Assembly: GCF_947498095.1 (NCBI RefSeq)
Contig: NZ_CANMJE010000003.1
Coordinates: 1-64,000 of the forward strand
DNA: 64,000 nucleotides
Origin: an uncultured Shimia sp.
GTDB taxonomy: Bacteria; Pseudomonadota; Alphaproteobacteria; Rhodobacterales; Rhodobacteraceae
Direction of reading: 5' to 3'
Shown: piece by piece, positions 43,605 through 51,239 of the stretch
Position numbering within the stretch: the first letter of the stretch is position 1
Layout: each line of letters opens with the position of its first letter
Translations under genes and position numbers: made by a program
Notes under the pieces: model-generated
Told to the model about the DNA's origin: nothing
The model's database searches: none
What the model saw: the letters and a program-made list of their open reading frames with translations, nothing else

Positions 43605-44920
43605 GCGACTTCCACCCATGTTTTCATACCCGCCGCCTGATGCCCCAGCATGTGACAATGCAACAGCCATTTTCCGGGGTTGTCGAACACGCAGACGATG
43701 TCGCGGGTCTCCCCCGCGTCCACAAGTGTTGTGTCCCGGATAGCGCCCAGTCCGTCGTCAGCCCCGACCTCAAAGAAATGATGCCCGTGCAGATGGATGC
43801 CATGCGGGAAACGGGTGTCGTTCACCAGACGAATACACGCTGTCTGCCCACGTTCGAACAGATGAAACGGGGTATCCGTCAGACCGGACTGCCCGTTGAA
43901 CGCCCAGATATCGCCACCCATCATACCTTGCATCATGCGACGGCTCATGGCCCCACCTTCCATGGTAAGCGTCAGGGAAACCGCATTGTCTAAGTCGGGC
44001 TGCGTAACCTCGTTTGGTGGCAACGCAGAAATCTCCGATGGTTGCCGCTCCGTGTTCGCGTCCTCAACGGGGATTTCACCCAGCAAGTAGGGGCCGTCCT
44101 GCGTGGGAAACATGAAGGCGATTTGGTCCGGGGAAGTGACATCCGCGATGATGTCCGCGCGTTGGGCCGGGGCGAGAATGAGACTGGATAACTCCTGTGG
44201 ACTGACAAGGGGCATTCCGTCATTTGCAACGATCTTGCCGTCGACACCTTCAATCTCAACCGGGAAAATCCTGTCGGTCGCGACATTGATCAGACGAAGT
44301 CGCACACGATCACCACGACGGACGGGCGTGCTCGGTTCGACAAGAGCACGGGCATAGTTGCCGAGCCGCCCCTGATGCGCCTGATCGTGCATATTTTCGA
44401 AACCATCGGCCAGCGTGCCCGCTTCGGTCATGCGCCAATCATCTATCAACACGATCAAATCGTGATCCACGTCCGGTGGCGTCAACTCGTCCACGATCAA
44501 CGGGCCATAGAGCCCCTTTGCAACCTGTTCCCAAGATCGGTTGTGCGAATGGTACCAGAAGGTGCCTGCATCCGGCGCACGGAAACGATAGGCGAACTCG
44601 GCATCCGCTTCGACGACGTCTTGCGTCAGGCCCGGAACGCCATCCATTGCATTGTCGATACGCAGCCCATGCCAATGCACCGTCGATCCCTCGCCGATCT
44701 GGTTCCGGAACCAGATGTCAAAGACTTCGCCCTGACGTGTCCGCAGCACTGGTCCGGGCGTGCTGCCGTTGAAACCCAACATTGGCGTAGCCGGTTCTCC
44801 GTCGGGCAGGATTTGCGCGCTGACCGGCTGCGCAATCAACTCCGCAGGGGTTGACGCAATCGAGATACGCGGAACCAGTGCCGCCACGCTTGTCGTGATC
44901 AGGAATTCTCGTCTGTTCAT
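43601..44920 (-). CDS. Multicopper oxidase, Tat-exported
   Basis: A 439-residue copper oxidase. The Tat signal is MNRREFLITTSVAALVP. All four copper-binding segments are seen: HWHGLRID, WYHSHN, HGIHLHGHHF and HCHMLGHQAAGM, the last with the type 1 copper ligands. A Met-rich stretch (MSRRMMQGMMGG) before the third segment recalls CueO, which oxidises Cu(I). It probably lowers periplasmic copper toxicity. It lies 8 nt after copD. Confidence 0.9.
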   Translation of the reverse strand: MNRREFLITTSVAALVPRISIASTPAELIAQPVSAQILPDGEPATPMLGFNGSTPGPVLRTRQGEVFDIWFRNQIGEGSTVHWHGLRIDNAMDGVPGLTQDVVEADAEFAYRFRAPDAGTFWYHSHNRSWEQVAKGLYGPLIVDELTPPDVDHDLIVLIDDWRMTEAGTLADGFENMHDQAHQGRLGNYARALVEPSTPVRRGDRVRLRLINVATDRIFPVEIEGVDGKIVANDGMPLVSPQELSSLILAPAQRADIIADVTSPDQIAFMFPTQDGPYLLGEIPVEDANTERQPSEISALPPNEVTQPDLDNAVSLTLTMEGGAMSRRMMQGMMGGDIWAFNGQSGLTDTPFHLFERGQTACIRLVNDTRFPHGIHLHGHHFFEVGADDGLGAIRDTTLVDAGETRDIVCVFDNPGKWLLHCHMLGHQAAGMKTWVEVA

Positions 44921-44928
44921 GGAAAACC

Positions 44929-45801
44929 TCAGTTCGGAAGGGTCAAAACACTGGTGAGTGTTGCCGTTGCCGCAAGCACCACCAGTATGACCGCCGTTTC
45001 AATTTCGATGGAGCGCGCCAGATGCCGCGCGGCTTTGCTGTCCCCGGCCTGCATGGCGGGAACAAAACGAAGTTTGTTTGCGGCTGCCAGAATCAGGATC
45101 GCGCCGACAAGCACCAGCTTGATCAGAAGGGTTTGCCCATACCCGGTTGACAAGAGTGCCCTCAGATCGCCCAGCAACAGCCAGGCCATCAACAGGCCTG
45201 CCAGGATCAGCACCGGGACAATCACTGCCGCCGCTTGCCCAAAGCGATGCCCCAGCAGGGCCGCGTTGTCCAAGTGCTCTGGCAGTCGTGACAGGCTCCG
45301 CAAGGGGCCAAGGATGCCAATCCAGAACGCTATGCCCATAAGGTGCAAAAGAAGGAGCAGGCGGACGCCAGTTTGCTGCAAGTCAGGTACGTGCCCGATC
45401 TTTGCAAAGGACCATAACGCTATGGTCCCGCCCGCGAGAGCAATCCTCGGCCCAACACGGGGAATATACATTCCCGAGATTATGAGTGCCGCACCAGCAA
45501 CCCGATATACCAAGACGTCCCCAACCGGTGTTTGCCACAACAGCCCGAGCATTTCGGGGTCGGTCATGCCATCGGCTCCACCCGTCAGAGCGGCCCCGCG
45601 CAGCATGAAGCCGAACACCGCTGCGAAAATGGCAAGTCCCGCCAACACCACAGCCTTCGCCTTGATCCGGCGGCATAGTGGTAGCACCAGATTTGGAAAG
45701 GCCGCTAGAATGATCACAAGCCCGGTCGACCCAACGACGCTAAAATACAGCGTCAGTTTGGCGAATATCGCGGCTATTTCCCAGATATCCGGCATGGTCA
45801 T
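44929..45801 (-). CDS. copD: CopD-type copper resistance membrane protein
   Basis: A 290-residue protein with eight likely membrane helices. The start ATG 45801 overlaps the copC stop by 4 nt. The C-terminal half has HLMGIAFWIGILGPL and the helix pattern of the CopD domain. CopD works with CopC in moving copper across the inner membrane. Confidence 0.85.
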   Translation of the reverse strand: MTMPDIWEIAAIFAKLTLYFSVVGSTGLVIILAAFPNLVLPLCRRIKAKAVVLAGLAIFAAVFGFMLRGAALTGGADGMTDPEMLGLLWQTPVGDVLVYRVAGAALIISGMYIPRVGPRIALAGGTIALWSFAKIGHVPDLQQTGVRLLLLLHLMGIAFWIGILGPLRSLSRLPEHLDNAALLGHRFGQAAAVIVPVLILAGLLMAWLLLGDLRALLSTGYGQTLLIKLVLVGAILILAAANKLRFVPAMQAGDSKAARHLARSIEIETAVILVVLAATATLTSVLTLPN

Positions 45802-46139
45802 TCCACCGTGAACGAGAATTCGCCCTGCATGGCGTGCCCGTCTGAACCTAATCCCCGCCATTCGATGCGGTAGGTGCCTTTCCCCATGCCTTCGAGGGGC
45901 AGCGTGAACACACGGTCAAAGCTCGTCTGATCCCCGAGATCAAGCCGGACAGACGGATGATCCTGATGGAGCATATCCACCCGTGTAAGACGTATATCAT
46001 TGGCAAAGTTGAAGCTGATCTCGGGCGGGACTTCCGTGATTGTCGCGCCATTCTCAGGCGTTGTGTGATCTACGGGTGAATGCGCAAACGCACTGGTCGC
46101 CAGAACGGTCATCAACGCAAATGTGGTAAGTTTGTTCAT
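45798..46139 (-). CDS. copC: CopC periplasmic copper-binding protein
   Basis: A 113-residue protein. A signal peptide ends AFA, leaving His as first mature residue (HSPVDHTTPENG), as expected for the N-terminal Cu(II) site of CopC. The C-terminal DGHAMQGEFSFTVE has the second conserved His. It forms a pair with copD. Confidence 0.9.
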   Translation of the reverse strand: MNKLTTFALMTVLATSAFAHSPVDHTTPENGATITEVPPEISFNFANDIRLTRVDMLHQDHPSVRLDLGDQTSFDRVFTLPLEGMGKGTYRIEWRGLGSDGHAMQGEFSFTVE

Positions 46140-46150
46140 TGGGGTATCCT

Positions 46151-46582
46151 TTAGTTAATTCCGTTGGCGCGCTGGATTTCGCGGATGTAGGAGATGACCA
46201 TGGCAACGTCGCCACGGGTCAAGCCTTCGACCGGTGGCATGTCACCAAAACTCCAGTGATGGCTTCTGACTCCGTTCGCGACAGCGCGCTGAAAGGATTC
46301 GTCAGCGTGATGGCTGGGCTCATAGATCACATGGATCAATGGTGGTCCCGCGCCCTCAACACCAACAGCGTTGGTGCCGTGACAGGCGGTACAGGTATTC
46401 TCGAATATGCGTTGGCCTATCGCTGCGTTGCCGTCGATTTGCGGCATCTGGATCGCAACAATTGCGTTACCTCCAACAGGTTCCACTTGCGCGACTTCCT
46501 CTGCGGGGCCGGGTCGAAGAACGAGGTATGCAGCGACGGCTGCCACAGCGCACGCGCCGATCACGATGTTTTTTTTGTTCAT
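46151..46582 (-). CDS. Membrane-anchored cytochrome c
   Basis: A 143-residue protein with an N-terminal signal anchor (about 5-23) and one CTACH haem site. The distal Met is likely in FGDMPPVEGLT. It lies 11 nt upstream of copC in the copper operon and may carry electrons to or from the multicopper oxidase. Confidence 0.83.
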   Translation of the reverse strand: MNKKNIVIGACAVAAVAAYLVLRPGPAEEVAQVEPVGGNAIVAIQMPQIDGNAAIGQRIFENTCTACHGTNAVGVEGAGPPLIHVIYEPSHHADESFQRAVANGVRSHHWSFGDMPPVEGLTRGDVAMVISYIREIQRANGIN

Positions 46583-46680
46583 GGAATGGTCCTAACCTTG
46601 TGAAACAGGGGCGGGCCGCAGTGTTCCTGCGACCTTTCTAAAACGCTGATCACTCACGCAAGCAGCGCTGAAATCCTGAT

Positions 46681-47049
46681 TCAAAGGTTGGGTGGTCTGT
46701 CCGGGTTGTCCGGCTCTTCCAGAGTTGAGAGGTGGCCAACCTGCCAACCCAATACGGCCTCGGATTGGTCAAAAACTGCGTCGGAAGTTAGCAGTATTAG
46801 CGCGAGAGAATTGCACAGGAATGGATTGCATTCGTCATGCTCTATCCCATCTGATCCAAGCAGTGTGCTGCTCGTCAATTCCCCCAAAGCGTGGCCAGTG
46901 TGATTTTCGACCACAGGCATGACCTTGTGCTCGTCACAATGCCCACCAACGCAACCCATGGATAAAGCATGCGAAGCGCTGCTCAGCCCCGTCATAAAGA
47001 CCAGAAGAACAACAAGCAGTATTGAGGTTATGTTTCGAAGGCACTTCAC
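46681..47049 (-). CDS. Exported Cys/His-containing hypothetical protein
   Basis: A 122-residue protein with a signal peptide ending about SASHA. The mature part has GCVGGHCDEHK, ENHTGHALGE and ECNPFLCNS, which could bind copper or form disulfides. It appears to head the copper operon. No known family is recognised. Confidence 0.6.
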   Translation of the reverse strand: MKCLRNITSILLVVLLVFMTGLSSASHALSMGCVGGHCDEHKVMPVVENHTGHALGELTSSTLLGSDGIEHDECNPFLCNSLALILLTSDAVFDQSEAVLGWQVGHLSTLEEPDNPDRPPNL

Positions 47050-47200
47050 ACAGCGAAGCTATCTCAGTTTCCGATCCATTACAACGCGAGCCCTCTGTCA
47101 GGTGGTATGAACTCCAACCGCCCTAAGAAAAAAGCCACTCACCCGATAGCAGACCTCCAGGCAACACGCCGCATTTGATAAAATGAGATTCTTCCGGCCG

Positions 47201-47401
47201 TTAGCTGCGGTTTGCGCCAATGTCCGTTTCAGCGGGATGATCTGAGCAGTTTGATGTTTCAGGATGACCATCATCGTAAAGCGCCGCCTGCGTCTCACCA
47301 TTGTCCCAATGATACAGCAAGCCAATTTCTTCGCCTGTCTCAATACATGTAATGCGGCCGATGGCTTCGGCCGTTGTGCGAGCACTCTCAAATTCGGGCA
47401 A
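47201..47401 (-). CDS. Small hypothetical protein paired with an HTH regulator
   Basis: A 66-residue acidic protein, 2 nt after the XRE gene. It starts MPEFESARTTAEAIGRI and has ETGEEIGLLYHWDNGE. Such short genes commonly follow a compact XRE gene in mobile elements of this family. The function is unknown; a toxin role cannot be excluded. Confidence 0.55.
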   Translation of the reverse strand: MPEFESARTTAEAIGRITCIETGEEIGLLYHWDNGETQAALYDDGHPETSNCSDHPAETDIGANRS

Positions 47402-47403
47402 AA

Positions 47404-47616
47404 CTAGCCCCTCTCGTTAAACAATTCCTTTGGATCGACGCCGAGAGCATCCGCGATCCGCTCCAGAACATCGATTGATGCCGAATTTTTGGCGAGCTCG
47501 ATCTCGCTGATATAGCTGCGATCGACTTCCGCAGCTAAGGCTAATTGTTCTTGGCTCAATCCTCTGGAATTTCTTAGATTCCGTACATTTAGCCCTACTC
47601 GTTCCCGCAATTTCAT
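47404..47616 (-). CDS. XRE-family HTH regulator
   Basis: A 70-residue Cro/CI-type protein that is almost only the DNA-binding domain: LRNSRGLSQEQLALAAEVDRSYISEIE. A perfect 12-bp palindrome GGAATATATTCC (47653-47664) lies 37 nt before its start and may be its operator. It may regulate itself and the small gene behind it. Confidence 0.85.
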   Translation of the reverse strand: MKLRERVGLNVRNLRNSRGLSQEQLALAAEVDRSYISEIELAKNSASIDVLERIADALGVDPKELFNERG

Positions 47617-47652
47617 GGCCTGTATTCGGCCAGATCACAAGAACTGCTCTAC

Positions 47653-47664
47653 GGAATATATTCC
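47653..47664. promoter_or_regulatory. Palindrome before the XRE gene
   Basis: GGAATATATTCC is a perfect 12-bp palindrome set 37 nt upstream of the XRE start, so autoregulation is likely. A weaker repeat CTACATT...AATGTAG lies further on (about 47729-47757), toward the divergent exported gene. Confidence 0.5.
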
Positions 47665-47773
47665 ACAAAACGCGCGCGAGCATCACAAATGATGTTCTCG
47701 TATATGGTGTGAAGGGGGCTGTTGGAGCTACATTTACAATAATACAGTAATGTAGCAAAAGGCATATATTGAT

Positions 47774-48415
47774 ATGTGGTGCAGATCTATCAGGAATTGG
47801 TTCTTTGGGGTCGCAATGTCTCTGCTTTCCAGTGTGGCTCCACAGGCGGCAAAAGCCTATCAGGTTGACTGCGCCATTCTGCTTTGCCTGGCTGGTGGGT
47901 GGCCCGCGTCAGCAGAATGCGCTCATGCCCGTGCTGTGTTCATCCGTCGGATCACGCCTTGGCCGATTGAGCCACCTCTGCAAATCTGGCGTTGTCCGAT
48001 GGGTGTTGCGGAGCGCGCGCCTATGCAAAGCACGGCCCCGACAACTTGGGAGGCCAGCAACCAAATCGGCCAGACACTTGGTCACGTCATTCTGGCACAG
48101 GTGGTGGAAAGTGGCGCAGACATCGACATCAGCGGCCTAGAATTCGATTTCGTGCGCTCGATCCGCGTCTGGGATGTTCGGCACTACAGCCATCGCGAAC
48201 GTGGTCGCGACGATGATTGTTCTGAGAGTTACAACATGCGCCTCGGGACCTACGGCACGCGGGGCGAATTCGGCTGGCAACGCACGACACCAGCGGCCGC
48301 CCCGCAATGGGTTTTGCCGTCGCGACGCTGTTCGTCATCGAATTGGCGACGAGGCGTCGGCGTTGAATGGGAGGATCACGAAGGCAACCACGGATATGAG
48401 TGGGTGGCCTATTAG
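47774..48415 (+). CDS. Exported hypothetical protein of the conjugative backbone
   Basis: A 213-residue periplasmic protein with signal peptide ending QAAKA and several Cys residues (DCAILLCLAGG, AECAHA, WRCPMG, DDDCSES, SRRCSSS). The pattern suggests disulfide bonds. Similar proteins seem to recur in conjugative elements of this family; the function is unknown. With the small exported gene at 37769 it brackets the metal cargo. Confidence 0.6.
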   Translation: MWCRSIRNWFFGVAMSLLSSVAPQAAKAYQVDCAILLCLAGGWPASAECAHARAVFIRRITPWPIEPPLQIWRCPMGVAERAPMQSTAPTTWEASNQIGQTLGHVILAQVVESGADIDISGLEFDFVRSIRVWDVRHYSHRERGRDDDCSESYNMRLGTYGTRGEFGWQRTTPAAAPQWVLPSRRCSSSNWRRGVGVEWEDHEGNHGYEWVAY

Positions 48416-48417
48416 GG

Positions 48418-48732
48418 CTATTCCCCGATATCCTTCATGCGTTCAGAGATATCGACCGCAATGCGCTCATACAAGGCTGCTTGCTTGTCTCTGGGAGAGC
48501 CGGGCTTCGGGCTTCTTCGGCGGATGCGCTTCGCGAGCCAGAAGAGCAGCCGCGCGGCGGGGTCTTCCAGTTTTTCCGGCACAGGGGCCGGATAATTTTC
48601 TTCGAGTAGGGCAACGACCTCAGCATTCATACTGCGGTGGTTGGCCTCAGCCGCGAGGCGTATCCTATCGCGCAGGCCGTCCGGCAGCCGCACGATAAAT
48701 TTATCCTGATTCTGAGAGCTTTGTTCTGCCAT
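48418..48732 (-). CDS. Arc-family DNA-binding protein
   Basis: A 104-residue protein from ATG 48732. The N-terminal ribbon-helix-helix KFIVRLPDGLRDRIRLAAEANHRSMNAEVVALLEE matches Arc. The C-terminal basic helix could give oligomer contacts. It is divergent from a second Arc-like gene, with inverted repeats between them. Confidence 0.8.
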   Translation of the reverse strand: MAEQSSQNQDKFIVRLPDGLRDRIRLAAEANHRSMNAEVVALLEENYPAPVPEKLEDPAARLLFWLAKRIRRRSPKPGSPRDKQAALYERIAVDISERMKDIGE

Positions 48733-48734
48733 GG

Positions 48735-48785
48735 TGGCACTGTGCCATAAAAAGCGATTGACGCAATAGTGGCTAAATGCCACTA
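48735..48785. promoter_or_regulatory. Inverted repeats between two divergent Arc-like genes
   Basis: TAGTGGC-TAAAT-GCCACTA (48767-48785) is a perfect dyad, and TGGCA-CTG-TGCCA (48735-48747) is a related one. TTGACG (48758-48763) could be the -35 of the rightward gene. Both dyads contain TGGC/GCCA and are probable Arc-type operators. Confidence 0.65.
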
Positions 48786-48816
48786 ACGGGATATTGTTTC
48801 AACCTGGAGGCGTTTC

Positions 48817-49011
48817 ATGAACAGTCGTAAACCAATGCAACTTCGGCTTCCGCAAGAGCTCAAGGAGTGGATCAAGGCGGAGTCCGATCGCAATGGCAAC
48901 TCCCAGAATTCTGAGGTGATCCGCGCAATTCGCGCGGCAAAGGACAGGCGCTCCACTCCCGCTTCAATCGGAAATATCAATATAGATCAGGGTGATAATG
49001 CGCGTTGTTAA
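48817..49011 (+). CDS. Small Arc-like DNA-binding protein
   Basis: A 64-residue ribbon-helix-helix protein (MQLRLPQELKEWIKAESDRNGNSQNSEVIRAIR) preceded by CTGGAGGCG. It is upstream of the integrase genes and divergent from the other Arc-like gene. It may control integrase or excision. Confidence 0.8.
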   Translation: MNSRKPMQLRLPQELKEWIKAESDRNGNSQNSEVIRAIRAAKDRRSTPASIGNINIDQGDNARC

Positions 49012-49035
49012 CGAGGTGAGAGAGGTGTCGATAAG

Positions 49036-49227
49036 ATGACGAAAGTAAGTGCACAGACGAAAGCGAAACAAGCGGCCTCGGCTTTTATCCGCGAGGCGCG
49101 GGAGGCAGGTTGGCAACGCGCGAAGTTCGAGATCAAGCCAGATGGCAGTGTCATCGTCGATGCCAACATGGTCGCGCCAGAGGCAGCTGACGACTTTCTC
49201 AACAGTGATCTGAGAATGGGCGAATGA
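49036..49227 (+). CDS. Small conserved protein before the integrase
   Basis: A 63-residue protein whose stop overlaps the integrase start by 4 nt. The basic helix AKQAASAFIREAREAGW is followed by a strand-rich part (AKFEIKPDGSVIVDANM). Such genes are often found before tyrosine integrases in alphaproteobacteria. It could be a directionality factor, but no winged helix is clear. Confidence 0.65.
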   Translation: MTKVSAQTKAKQAASAFIREAREAGWQRAKFEIKPDGSVIVDANMVAPEAADDFLNSDLRMGE

Positions 49228-50255
49228 CCCGCAAGAGCCTTCCAAAATACGTCTACAATGACAGAGGATACCTTCGGTTCATCCGGCGTTCGCGCGGCAT
49301 CTCTGTCATGATGCATGAGGAAGCGGGCACTCCGGAATTTTGGGATCATTACAATCGCCTGCTTAAAGGAAAGCCAGCGCCTGCGCCGGTGAAGCGTAAC
49401 TTTGAGGCCTTAATCCTGAGCTACTACGAGAGCGACGCCTACAAAAAGCTGAAGCCCCGGACGAGATCCGACTATCGGCGGTATATCAGCCACATTCGTG
49501 AGATCTGGGCCGAGAAAGACCCGGCCAGAATCGAGACCCATCATATCTACGAATTGCACCGCGCTAATGCGGATCACTGGCGGCAAGCCAATTATCTCGT
49601 CCAGGTCATGGTCGTCTTGATGAACCACGCACGATTGATTGGCTTTATTAAGAAGGAGCACGGCAATCCGGCGAAGGGCATTCCGCTTTTCAAGCAGCAG
49701 AGCGACGGCTGGGAGCCGTGGCCAGATGATGTTCGCGCCGAGTTCGAAGCGCTGGCTTCAAAGAGGGCGCGGCTGGTTTACGAGCTTTGCGTTGGCACAG
49801 GCCAGCGAATTGGCGACGTCGTAAAGATGAAGTGGGCACACTTTTCCGACGAAGGATTCGATTTCACTCAGGGTAAAACCGACAAGCCGCTGTGGATCCC
49901 GCTCACTGACCGTCTCAAGGCTCACCTGGACGGGCTCGAGCGAACGGACGGCACGGTCGTGACCGACACCAAGGGCAGGTCGGTCAGCTATCGCATCGTC
50001 GCTGAGGAAATGCGCTCCATCAAAAAGAAGATGAAGCACGAGAAGGCGAGTTACTACAAAACGCACGGTCTCAGGAAAAATGCGACGATCGAACTTTATC
50101 TGGCTGGATGTGATGACGAAATGGTCAAGGCTGTCACCGGCCACTCAGGCGTTGAGATGCTGAAAAAATACGGCGGGCCGATCCGCCAGAGGGAACTAGC
50201 TAGGCGCGCTCAAGAGGCAAGAAATCAAATGGAACGAAGCAAGACCGAAACGTGA
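49224..50255 (+). CDS. int: Tyrosine-type site-specific integrase
   Basis: A 343-residue integrase with all active-site residues: Arg195 (GTGQRIGDV), Lys218 (QGKTDKP), His281 and Arg284 (THGLRKNA), His307 (TGHSG) and Tyr316 (MLKKYG). The N-terminal 45 residues may bind arm-type sites, and a SAM-like core-binding domain lies at about 55-150. It lies 58 nt before attR in the tRNA-Cys gene and should catalyse insertion and excision of the whole element. It is coupled to the small gene before it. Confidence 0.95.
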   Translation: MTRKSLPKYVYNDRGYLRFIRRSRGISVMMHEEAGTPEFWDHYNRLLKGKPAPAPVKRNFEALILSYYESDAYKKLKPRTRSDYRRYISHIREIWAEKDPARIETHHIYELHRANADHWRQANYLVQVMVVLMNHARLIGFIKKEHGNPAKGIPLFKQQSDGWEPWPDDVRAEFEALASKRARLVYELCVGTGQRIGDVVKMKWAHFSDEGFDFTQGKTDKPLWIPLTDRLKAHLDGLERTDGTVVTDTKGRSVSYRIVAEEMRSIKKKMKHEKASYYKTHGLRKNATIELYLAGCDDEMVKAVTGHSGVEMLKKYGGPIRQRELARRAQEARNQMERSKTET

Positions 50256-50264
50256 AAGTTTCAA
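50254..50264 (+). repeat. Possible integrase arm-type site, right copy
   Basis: GAAAGTTTCAA is identical to 7228-7238; a shorter GTTTCAA follows at 50270-50276. It overlaps the integrase stop codon and lies 49 nt before attR. A dyad AATGAC-GCAA-GTCATT (50300-50315) touches the start of the attachment repeat. Confidence 0.35.
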
Positions 50265-50313
50265 CACTTGTTTCAAAAAAGGCAGTGAAGGAGATGTGGA
50301 ATGACGCAAGTCA

Positions 50314-50370
50314 TTGATTTTATTGGAGGCGAGTACCGGAATCGAACCGGTGTACACGGATTTGCAATCC
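50314..50370. repeat. attR: right 57-bp direct repeat
   Basis: Identical to 7101-7157. It covers the 3' 47 nt of the intact tRNA-Cys plus 10 nt beyond. The element therefore brought in the tRNA 3' end and kept the gene whole. Confidence 0.95.
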
Positions 50371-50397
50371 GCTGCGTCACCACTCCGCCAACTCGCC
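50324..50397 (-). tRNA. tRNA-Cys (GCA)
   Basis: A 74-nt tRNA on the minus strand. Acceptor stem GGCGAGT/ACTCGCC, anticodon stem-loop CGGATTGCAAATCCG with anticodon GCA, T arm ACCGGTTCGATTCCGGT and encoded CCA. The left end is shared with attR. It is the insertion site of the ICE and remains functional in sequence. Confidence 0.97.
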
Positions 50398-50541
50398 GTC
50401 CGTGGTGTTGGCCGGACTTAGCTGATCTGTCGCAGGGCCGCAAGAGGTGAAGCGACGGAAATACCATCGCCGCCCGTTGATGATCCCGAGCTTCTGTGGC
50501 AAGACAGTCTGAACCCCGAGTCTGAACGAATGAGTTTAGTT

Positions 50542-51195
50542 ATGACCGACTACACCGCTCTCCGCACGACCATGGTCGACACCCAGGTGCGCCCATCGGA
50601 TGTCACCAAGTTTACCGTAATCGAAGCAATGCTGAATATTCCTCGCGAAGCCTTTGTGCCACGTGACAAACGCGATGCTGCCTATGTTGGCGAACATGTC
50701 GCGATGGGCGGTGGTCGCGTGATTCTGGATCCACGCACTTTGGCCAAGATGCTCGACGCAGTGGACATCCAAAATGACGAGTTGGTCCTCGATATCGGAT
50801 CAGGGCTGGGATATTCGGCAGCGGTTATTGCCCGCATTGCCGAAGCGGTGGTTGCCGTTGAAGATGATGCCGATCTGGTTGCCGAAGCGCAGTCGACGCT
50901 TTCTGAACAAGGTGTAGACAACGTCATTATGCACGAAGCGCCGCTGACCGAAGGGGCGGCGAACCACGGCCCTTACGATGTGATCATGTTGCAAGGTGCG
51001 GTTGGTTTCATGCCTGAGAGCATCACATCGCAATTGAAAGAGGGCGGGCGGATTGTTTCGCTTGAAATGGACGGTGCTTTGGGCACAGTGCGTGTTGGAT
51101 ACATGCTGAACGGTGTGTTGAACTGGCGTTTTGCCTTCAATGCGGGGGCTCCGGTTTTGCCGGGCTTCGAAAAGCACCGCGCCTTTACACTGTAA
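50542..51195 (+). CDS. pcm: Protein-L-isoaspartate O-methyltransferase family protein
   Basis: A 217-residue SAM-dependent methyltransferase that repairs or marks isoaspartyl residues. The SAM motif is LVLDIGSGLGYSAAVIARI (about 73-91), preceded by the family signature REAFVPRDKR..AYVGEHV. ATG 50542 is preferred; an ATG at 50530 is possible. The order pcm-tolC is typical of this family. It is the first chromosomal gene after the ICE. Confidence 0.88.
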   Translation: MTDYTALRTTMVDTQVRPSDVTKFTVIEAMLNIPREAFVPRDKRDAAYVGEHVAMGGGRVILDPRTLAKMLDAVDIQNDELVLDIGSGLGYSAAVIARIAEAVVAVEDDADLVAEAQSTLSEQGVDNVIMHEAPLTEGAANHGPYDVIMLQGAVGFMPESITSQLKEGGRIVSLEMDGALGTVRVGYMLNGVLNWRFAFNAGAPVLPGFEKHRAFTL

Positions 51196-51239
51196 CGATT
51201 TCTGGCTGGTTTTGGCCCGCACAATCCTTCGGGGGACTC

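Larger units (their letters stand above)
7101..50370. mobile_element. Integrative and conjugative element in tRNA-Cys
   Basis: An element of 43,213 bp (one repeat copy counted) lies between perfect 57-bp direct repeats. A tyrosine integrase is at the end adjoining the intact tRNA-Cys. It carries a full transfer set: MobC, a MOBP relaxase, the VirD4 coupling protein and VirB1-VirB11, including B7-like. Cargo is HipBA, a GHKL/receiver pair, a restriction-modification-Vsr cassette, ArdC, Gabija and metal-handling genes. All essential conjugation genes look intact, so it may be self-transmissible; this is inference. No phage structural genes are present. Confidence 0.93.

Noticed and set aside
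7101-50370. Prophage instead of ICE
   Set aside because: No capsid, tail, terminase or lysis genes; a full relaxase, coupling protein and VirB set instead.
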